From contig JAKAYH010000041.1 in NCBI GenBank assembly GCA_021826835.1, positions 1-10,842 on the forward strand: 10,842 bases of DNA, in the 5' to 3' direction. A program made the position numbers and the translations under genes. This DNA is from Thermoplasmata archaeon (GTDB lineage Archaea > Thermoplasmatota > Thermoplasmata > Thermoplasmatales > Thermoplasmataceae). Under the pieces are notes generated by a model. It saw only the letters and a list, made by a program, of their open reading frames with translations. It made no database searches and was not told the origin of the DNA. Of the stretch, positions 6,402 to 10,842 are shown in pieces (the stretch's first letter is position 1; each line of letters starts with the position of its first letter).

Positions 6402-6845
6402 ATGGAAAACAACGATGAAAATATAATTTTTTCTTTGGTTTATAGGTTAAACGAAAGCGTAAGCTATACAAAACTACAAGAATTGCTGTTCATAATTAAA
6501 AAAGAAACAAACATAAGACTCGATCTGCATTTTACTCCATGCAATTATGGCCCGTTTTCAAAAAAAGTGTACGATATTATTGAAAACATCGAAGAACGTG
6601 GCTTAGTAAAAGTTGAGTCCCTGAATGTCCAGGATAAATCACTTAGATTAATTACCCTTACAAGCGCTGGAAAAGCTGAGGGGGAAAAAGCCTATTCAGA
6701 ATTGAACGAAAAGTACCGTTCTTCTCTTGACGACATCATCACCAGATGGGGCAGTGAACCTTTAATGTCCATAGTTCTCTACACGTATCTCACATACCCT
6801 GAAATGACTAAGAATTCTGTTATTAAAGATAAACTGCTTAACTAA
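6402..6845 (+). CDS. YwgA/Panacea-like winged-helix protein (putative antitoxin or regulator)
   Basis: With the ATG at 6402 the protein has 147 residues. The AGGAG at 6391-6395 sits six bases before this codon, whereas it directly touches the alternative ATG at 6396, so 6402 is preferred. The N-terminal half matches the pattern of YwgA/DUF4065 (Panacea, SocA-like) proteins: YTKLQELLFIIKKE (22-35), FTPCNYGPFSKKVYDII (44-60) with the hallmark Y-G-P-F/Y-S, and a following helix-strand wing ending LITLTSAGK (83-91). The remaining about 55 residues are helical. Family members act as antitoxins or chaperone-dependent regulators, or are uncharacterised archaeal DNA-binding-like proteins. Its neighbour upstream is a 54-residue helical protein. 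The fold call is good; the toxin partner and the function are inferred. Confidence 0.75.
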   Translation: MENNDENIIFSLVYRLNESVSYTKLQELLFIIKKETNIRLDLHFTPCNYGPFSKKVYDIIENIEERGLVKVESLNVQDKSLRLITLTSAGKAEGEKAYSELNEKYRSSLDDIITRWGSEPLMSIVLYTYLTYPEMTKNSVIKDKLLN

Positions 6846-6938
6846 AATTATTTAAGAGAGTGGCATCATCTAAAGAATTCTAGAGTTGTGTACCTGCATT
6901 GTGATCGTCATTCTAGTGCCCATCTATCTTGCTATCAT

Positions 6939-7226
6939 TCATAAAAAATGAGATAGAATCACAGCTAGTGCTATGATAAGACTTATTATAACCCCGATAT
7001 ACCAATTACGTTCTTTTGAAAATTCTTTTTTCATGACCTCCTCAGCTTCATGAATTTTATTTTTGCATTCCAGATCAATGACTCTACTTTCCAAGTCTAC
7101 GATTCTTGATGGAGGAGCAGTTATTTTGTCCTTTTGTTCAGTTGATTCATAACGAAGAAAATCAGCTTGGGAATTTAAGTCTGATGGGTTAGTTTCAAAC
7201 TCTTTAGAATCTTCAAGTGTTGACAT
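6939..7226 (-). CDS. Small tail-anchored coiled-coil membrane protein
   Basis: A 95-residue protein with a hydrophilic N-terminus (1-37), a predicted coiled coil over about 38-72 (RIVDLESRVIDLECKNKIHE and on) and one C-terminal transmembrane helix (about 74-94, NWYIGVIISLIIALAVIL) with almost nothing after it. The topology is tail-anchored, with the coiled coil in the cytoplasm. The ATG at 7226 begins one base after the TAA of the upstream gene. The ribosome site GAGGT overlaps that stop, so the two are translationally coupled. I recognise no family. With its beta-rich partner it could form a membrane-tethered complex, where the coiled coil mediates oligomerisation. It is probably a real gene given the coupling. 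Confidence 0.65.
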   Translation of the reverse strand: MSTLEDSKEFETNPSDLNSQADFLRYESTEQKDKITAPPSRIVDLESRVIDLECKNKIHEAEEVMKKEFSKERNWYIGVIISLIIALAVILSHFL

Positions 7227-7227
7227 T

Positions 7228-7668
7228 TTACCTCTTCAAAATTAATTGAATAAGCAATCTATTATGGACATAAACAAAATCCATAAAACTCCTGCCATTC
7301 CTACCTTCAATCTTCACTGAGTTACCATCGTTTGATTCGAGGTCAAATTTGATGGTCAATAATCCCTCACCTAAGGGAACAATGTATGTGTTAACTATTG
7401 TAACCTCAGCTTCAACATTCAAATTGGAAATTTTGACGTCATTGAAGGTCCACTGTTCGCCACTTGAACCGATCATCTCAGTTAGCATAATATTTCTGGC
7501 AATACCTGTAAACAGCAATGAGCCTACATTAATGAGCTTGATGGAAACTAAAACTGGTTCCCCTCCATATAGTTCGTTAGGCCTCAAAATGTTTTTTACT
7601 TCTTGGCTATAGTTACCTTCAAGCTTAAGTTCTACTCTAATATTATACTCTTTTTTTTCTCCAACCAT
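7228..7668 (-). CDS. Beta-rich (Ig/CARDB-like) hypothetical protein
   Basis: A 146-residue protein of alternating hydrophobic beta strands. Strands include YNIRVELKLEG, GEPVLVSIKLINVGS, EAEVTIVNTYIVPLGEG and LLTIKFDLES, ending with a helix-like VYVHNRLLIQLIL. The order of strands and the V-x-I-K-x-x-N-V-G turn resemble Ig-like beta-sandwich domains such as CARDB. There is no signal peptide and no cysteine, so a cytoplasmic location is likely despite the fold being common outside cells. The ATG at 7668 has GGTGA about 7 nt upstream and an ATAATTATAAAG box about 50 bp upstream. It is first in a two-gene unit with the tail-anchored protein, to which it may bind. The family is not recognised. Confidence 0.62.
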   Translation of the reverse strand: MVGEKKEYNIRVELKLEGNYSQEVKNILRPNELYGGEPVLVSIKLINVGSLLFTGIARNIMLTEMIGSSGEQWTFNDVKISNLNVEAEVTIVNTYIVPLGEGLLTIKFDLESNDGNSVKIEGRNGRSFMDFVYVHNRLLIQLILKR

Positions 7669-7711
7669 GCATCGTCACCGCATAAGGAAGTATTTAGGAA
7701 TATGTATGACC

Positions 7712-7723
7712 CTTTATAATTAT
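7712..7723 (-). promoter_or_regulatory. Candidate TATA box for 7668/7226 operon
   Basis: On the minus strand ATAATTATAAAG is centred about 50 bp upstream of the ATG at 7668. It would give a leader of roughly 23 nt that contains the GGTGA ribosome site. The spacing fits an archaeal promoter; nothing else supports it. Confidence 0.4.
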
Positions 7724-7897
7724 TTCTCATATTGTCATAAAGTAGAGGCACAAGCATTACGGGATACACCATGTTTCACCGTTTTTCAGGTAAAATGACT
7801 AATTTGACTTTTAAATACCTGAAATATAGAGTTAAATTGAAGATTTTATGGAAACCTCTTTACAATAATCTATCCGACTTAATAGGGATCTCATGTT

Positions 7898-8383
7898 TTA
7901 AGGACTGGCAATTCTTATCATCTCCCTGGACATGTTCCCTGCTTCCTTATTTAACATAATCACGAGATTGTATGCAATGCTCTTCAGGCTAATTGCACTG
8001 TCATAGGATCTGTTGGTGGTGTACCAGATGTCCTCTGCCCCCATGATCTCCTCAAGTACAGAGAACGTCATCTCTATTTCCCACCTCAGGGAATACATTG
8101 ACGAGTATTTCCTCTTGGGACCTATTCTTATCCCGTGTCAATCACTGGAATGAAATGAGTGGTCTCTATGACGTAGTCATATATCTCGGATGTGTCATAT
8201 AACGAGTCTGTAGGAATGTAAGAGAAGTTTCTTACTGAGTCAATGAGATCTTGCGATGCTCTGGAATCATGACCTCTAGGATATACGGAATATCTGCAAC
8301 TGGATCAGAATTTTCACTATCTATCTATCCGTGACCTTTCTCTTCCGATCATCAGGCGAAACTATCTTGTTTAAGAATTCCAT
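7898..8383 (-). pseudogene. Decayed DDE transposase (IS4/IS5-like) with frameshifts
   Basis: Read on the minus strand in shifted frames, this region gives a recognisable transposase C-terminal half. From about 8313 to 8133 the frame reads YSVYPRGHDSRASQDLIDSV and then NFSYIPTDSLYDTSEIYDYV, with the DDE-type aspartate in PTDSLYD. A frameshift near 8131-8136 moves to the frame of GPKRKYSSMYSLRWEIEMTF, which carries the Y..RW.IE..F motif with the catalytic glutamate, and on to the TAG-side stop at 7898. Upstream, a fragment starting MEFLNKIVSPDDRKRKVTDR at 8383 ends in a stop after ten more codons' worth of degenerate sequence. At least two frame breaks and one stop make it non-functional. TAGAGGCAC near 7743 and the opposed TAGAGTGCC ending near 8482 may be worn terminal repeats. 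The 7669-7897 gap holds no credible gene. Confidence 0.78.
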
Positions 8384-8482
8384 AATCAACGGAATATGCT
8401 GTTTGTGAATATCCCAAAATTATAAACTGGTGGATAACGTTTGACATCAGTTGGACATTTCATGAAACTTAAGGCACTCTAA

Positions 8483-9073
8483 TTATTTAATATTTAACTC
8501 GTCTTTCGCATATAGTTCAATCCCTTCAAATTGATTCTCCATTTTCTTTTTCATCTTTTTAATTTTCAACGGCAAATATGAGAGGGCCGAAATAAACGCC
8601 GCAACAAGCACAATTATAGAGCTCGCTCGCAGAATAAAATAAAACGTATTTCCAACAACACTCGCCACGACTGTAAACAATATGAAAACACAAAATCCAT
8701 AAAAAATTGGTCCACGAAAGTCTTCAGCGCTGATAGAAGCTGTAAAATCTTTTACAAAACTTGCAGAATCAAGCATTAAGTTTATTAAATCGTAATTATC
8801 GAGCACAATTTCATTAATTTTCTGTGAAAAAACTCTTTCTATAATCGGAAAATCTGATTCCAAAGATGGATCATTGCCCCCAGCCTCTTTGGAATATTTT
8901 ATCAGCATATCCATACCGTTTTTCGCAATTTTGGTAAATGCCTTCGAAGTTATCTCATTCGCTTTCTTTTTTATATGGGTGGCACTTGAATTATATTCCT
9001 CTATTTTTTTACCGTTTAATTTATTTATAATATAATCTATAAGTTCCCAAAAGCCAGTAATGCTAATATTCAA
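8483..9073 (-). CDS. Two-TM hypothetical membrane protein
   Basis: A 196-residue protein with a helical, charged N-terminal 120 residues (no signal peptide) and two transmembrane helices at about 122-142 (GPIFYGFCVFILFTVVASVV) and 146-168. A short basic tail follows (KIKKMKKKMENQFEG), consistent with both ends in the cytoplasm. The TTG start at 9073 is supported by GAGGTG seven bases upstream, and no in-frame ATG has a comparable site. The stop codon lies right at the edge of the transposase remnant, so the C-terminus could have been altered by that insertion. I recognise no family. Long helical domain plus membrane hairpin is an arrangement also seen in effector proteins of abortive-infection systems, but nothing here proves such a role. 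Confidence 0.65.
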   Translation of the reverse strand: MNISITGFWELIDYIINKLNGKKIEEYNSSATHIKKKANEITSKAFTKIAKNGMDMLIKYSKEAGGNDPSLESDFPIIERVFSQKINEIVLDNYDLINLMLDSASFVKDFTASISAEDFRGPIFYGFCVFILFTVVASVVGNTFYFILRASSIIVLVAAFISALSYLPLKIKKMKKKMENQFEGIELYAKDELNIK

Positions 9074-9164
9074 GAATTACACCTCAAACTTTCTTATCAT
9101 CCATGAGTTATTTCGGGCCCCATAATAAGTAATTTGAATGTCATTTTCGTAAAATTAGTTATCC

Positions 9165-9176
9165 TGAATATATTCA
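9165..9176. promoter_or_regulatory. 12-bp palindrome TGAATATATTCA in divergent intergenic region
   Basis: A perfect 12-bp inverted repeat between the divergently transcribed genes starting at 9073 (minus) and 9255 (plus). It is a plausible operator for the winged-helix protein encoded next to it, but it is AT-rich enough that chance is possible. Confidence 0.3.
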
Positions 9177-9193
9177 AAAAGCTGTTCTTGACA

Positions 9194-9240
9194 GTACACA
9201 ATGTAATTTTTATGTACACAAAATTTAAAGTATAATTTAT
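9194..9240 (+). promoter_or_regulatory. Leaderless promoter with two GTACACAA direct repeats 20 bp apart
   Basis: GTACACAA occurs at 9194-9201 and again at 9214-9221, exactly 20 bp apart (two helical turns). It is followed at once by an AT block (AATTTAAAGTATAATTTA) centred about 25 bp before the ATG at 9255. That places the predicted transcript start on the ATG itself, so the mRNA is probably leaderless. The repeats sit where an activator, or an autoregulator such as the winged-helix product, would bind. Confidence 0.5.
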
Positions 9241-9254
9241 CATGTAGATAAATA

Positions 9255-10019
9255 ATGAATCATGGAGATCACGGTAAACGGAACCAAAGGAGAGTTAGCA
9301 TCCTTATGGATATACTAAATGGTCATAACACACTCGAGGAGCTAAAACACCTTTATACCCATAAAATGGCCCTAAAGGATGCGCTCAGACATATTAAGCT
9401 CCTTGAGGGCAGTTCCAAAATAACATCCGCTGAATCTGAAGATTTGTGGAATAGAGCAAGAGAATACCGTGAGAAACACGCAATAAGCAATAAGGCTGTG
9501 GAATATCACTTACGGCGCCTTGTGGACGAAGGTTTTATACTAAAACAAAGAAATAGGTACTATCTGAATTTCAGATCGGCTAAGGCAATCCGCAAAATTC
9601 TTTTTTCAATTCGTGATTTCTCACCGGAATTTGGACTTCAGGAGGGGGTCTATCGACTTATGGATATCTGGGCATCAAGAACAGGTACCGAGATAAAGGA
9701 TGCTATACTCTTCCCAGATCGCGTTCAGGAATGGTTTTGGGATTATACAACGGAATTCATGTCCGTTCCCAAGAATCTCCGAGATTTTTTCTCTGTCTGG
9801 TTTCTTCCTATCCCTACCTTGGAGCGTGCTAAGACCAAAGGAGATTTAGAAAACAGATACTATGCCCACTTTGACCCTAAACGACATAAATACAATAAAC
9901 GGCACTTTGCAAGGATTCTTGTCGAAGATCCAGATTGGATTCGGAAATCCAAAAATTTTTTTGATAGATTTGGTAAACGCTTGGGCACTAAGCCCGAAAA
10001 TGATAATGCAGATACCTGA
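9255..10019 (+). CDS. Winged-helix DNA-binding protein, C-terminus runs into transposase DNA
   Basis: A 254-residue protein. The N-terminal part is helical (RVSILMDILNGHNTLEELK). A winged helix occupies about 65-107, with recognition-type helix SNKAVEYHLRRLVDEGFI and wing LKQRNRYYLNF, similar to ArsR/GntR-like archaeal regulators. The remaining 145 residues are aromatic-rich and of no family I recognise (DRVQEWFWDYTTEF, DFFSVWFLPIPTLE). A transcription-factor role is likely, and no TM segment or enzyme motif is seen. The ATG at 9255 fits a leaderless promoter. The last six or seven codons (from about 10000) are read from transposase DNA in another frame, so the native C-terminus has probably been replaced by insertion or recombination. 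The product may be slightly truncated or extended but looks otherwise intact. Confidence 0.7.
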   Translation: MNHGDHGKRNQRRVSILMDILNGHNTLEELKHLYTHKMALKDALRHIKLLEGSSKITSAESEDLWNRAREYREKHAISNKAVEYHLRRLVDEGFILKQRNRYYLNFRSAKAIRKILFSIRDFSPEFGLQEGVYRLMDIWASRTGTEIKDAILFPDRVQEWFWDYTTEFMSVPKNLRDFFSVWFLPIPTLERAKTKGDLENRYYAHFDPKRHKYNKRHFARILVEDPDWIRKSKNFFDRFGKRLGTKPENDNADT

Positions 10020-10629
10020 AGATGCGCTGGTCATATTTGACAGGGGCTACAATTCAGGATATAATGTTAATCTTCTTGGGCACCGAAAATACATAGGTGC
10101 ACTTACGCTTTCGGATCACATGGACCTTGTTGATCTCCCGATAGGTGAGGATTCTTTCATTGAGACTCAGAAACATGTATACGGGAAGAATCACCGCATC
10201 ATTCTATATCATAGCTCAAAACTCCAGAAAAGAAGGGTAAGCCCGTTCATGAAGACGTTCGGGAAAGTGTACATGAAGGTGAATCGTACAATTGAATCCG
10301 GACGTTCTGATGCAATGGATAAAGCGAGAATATACCTGGAATCCCAGAACCTGAACAAAACCATTGTGATCCCGGATCTCAGCATAGATCATGAGAGGGT
10401 GGCCAGAAGGGTGAGAATGCTTGGACTGAATGCGCTCTTCACAAGAATTTCCGATCTCAAGGCCAAGGAAGATCACATACAACAAGAGCTTGAGAGCAGG
10501 GGTCTGATAAATTCGCAGATCAAGGCCCTGATTGAGAATATGCCCGAGACCGAGAGAACCGGTATCCTTGCCTCGATCATCGAACTCGCTCTCAAGGAGA
10601 GGGATAAGAAGGAGTCAGAGAAGAATTAG
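10000..10629 (+). pseudogene. Truncated IS1634-like transposase fused to an unrelated C-terminal tail
   Basis: From about 10000 the frame reads MIMQIPEDALVIFDRGYNSG, whose FDRGYNS matches the second catalytic aspartate region of IS4-superfamily/IS1634-type transposases. It continues through the family-like YIGALTLSDH, RIILYHSSKLQKRR and LGLNALFTRISDLK. The N-terminal half with the first aspartate is missing. The match stops near residue AKE (about 10470), before the expected VE..F..LK block with the catalytic glutamate. The next roughly 50 codons (LESRGLINSQIKALIENMPE and on, to the stop at 10629) do not look like transposase and appear to be the 3' end of another gene. The frame is technically open from 9862, but 9862-9999 overlaps the winged-helix gene and is only a shadow. 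It is inactive as a transposase. Confidence 0.72.
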
Positions 10630-10639
10630 TCGTTTACCA

Positions 10640-10668
10640 TTTTTAAGCAAGAAAGCTCTGATCTCTAG
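10640..10668 (+). repeat. 29-bp repeat, second copy, at the edge of the right direct repeat
   Basis: Matches 6061-6089 with two transitions. Here it leads directly into the GGACCATTACGTTAACCTT arm of the large direct repeat. The equivalent place on the left (1482-1496) is the last codons of the integrase, with a similar AAGCTC..ATCT.TAG core. It therefore belongs to the arm of the repeat rather than to the transposase fragment before it. Confidence 0.55.
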
Positions 10669-10671
10669 GAC

Positions 10672-10842
10672 CATTACGTTAACCTTAAAAGGTCGGCATC
10701 TAGACTATACTGTATGTTTTGTTTGTTATCGATTATTTTTTACTTTCGATTATCGTTTTATTCAGTTTTTTAGGACTTTTGTACCGAAAATCGGCGATCA
10801 CCCAACATATAGATATATCTATTAACGAAAAGAAGCGAACAG
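10672..10842 (+). repeat. Right copy of direct repeat, cut by window end
   Basis: The second copy of 1501-1671. 10672-10715 is diverged (33 of 44 bases the same), while 10716-10842 is identical to 1545-1671 and the match is still running when the window ends. It contains the same palindrome (10809-10822). No integrase precedes it, only the transposase fragment. A short open frame across 10532-10825 on the plus strand is a shadow and is not annotated. Confidence 0.85.

Noticed and set aside
7771..7959. Plus-strand 62-residue frame next to the transposase remnant
   Set aside because: It overlaps the 3' end of the recognisable minus-strand transposase, has no ribosome site, and is low in sequence character.
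9862..9999. Upstream extension of the truncated transposase frame
   Set aside because: It overlaps the winged-helix coding region and reads as non-transposase sequence.
1..10842. Window as an overlapping permutation of a 9,171-bp circular plasmid
   Set aside because: Only 1501-1671 repeats at the end. 1-1480 does not match 9172-10651, so the repeat is not an assembly wrap-around.
1..10842. CRISPR array
   Set aside because: No set of three or more regularly spaced 24-37 bp repeats is present. The repeats found are isolated pairs or triplets.

Overview
The window reads as archaeal DNA, most likely from the Thermoplasmata/Thermoplasmatales. This is an inference from several signs: AT-rich TATA-type promoters about 25-30 nt upstream of start codons or of short leaders, at least one apparently leaderless gene, frequent TTG starts with GAGGT/AAGGA ribosome sites, an archaeal-style tyrosine integrase, and two different archaeal-type transposase remnants. 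No housekeeping gene, rRNA or tRNA is visible. The whole stretch looks like accessory, mobile-element DNA.

Layout. (1) 181-1497 (+) is an intact tyrosine recombinase whose 3' end abuts a special repeat. (2) 1501-1671 is repeated in direct orientation, without a gap, at 10672-10842, a period of 9,171 bp. The first 44 bp differ at 11 positions, and the next 127 bp, up to the window edge, are identical. This looks like an attachment-type direct repeat, or the edge of a larger duplication, bracketing a ~9.2 kb segment. (3) Just inside the left repeat is a low-complexity acidic protein (1707-2240). Then, on the minus strand, come a small Sm-fold-like protein (2361-2678) and the C-terminal catalytic piece of a second, unrelated integrase (2632-2961).

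(4) 3192-5939 (minus) resembles a defence cassette. An OLD/AAA_15-type ATPase is translationally linked to a PIN-like nuclease-type protein, and next to them is a separate protein carrying the HEPN RNase signature (R-N-x-x-x-H). (5) 6146-6845 (+) holds a 54-residue helical small protein followed by a YwgA/Panacea-like winged-helix protein, a family often found as antitoxins. (6) 6939-7668 (minus) is a tight two-gene unit, a beta-rich protein and a tail-anchored coiled-coil membrane protein. (7) 7898-8383 is a frameshifted transposase remnant, followed by a two-TM membrane protein (8483-9073, minus).

(8) 9255-10019 (+) is a winged-helix DNA-binding protein with an apparently leaderless promoter. 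Its last codons run into a second transposase fragment (about 10000-10470). That fragment's reading frame continues into an unrelated 50-residue tail that ends 43 bp before the right-hand repeat.

Taken together, this is best explained as tandem or nested integrated elements. The left one ends with an active-looking integrase, and the 9.2 kb unit to its right carries candidate defence genes but no full integrase of its own. It could be mobilised in trans through the shared repeats, if they are functional att sites. All functional calls are from sequence reading only. No database search was possible.
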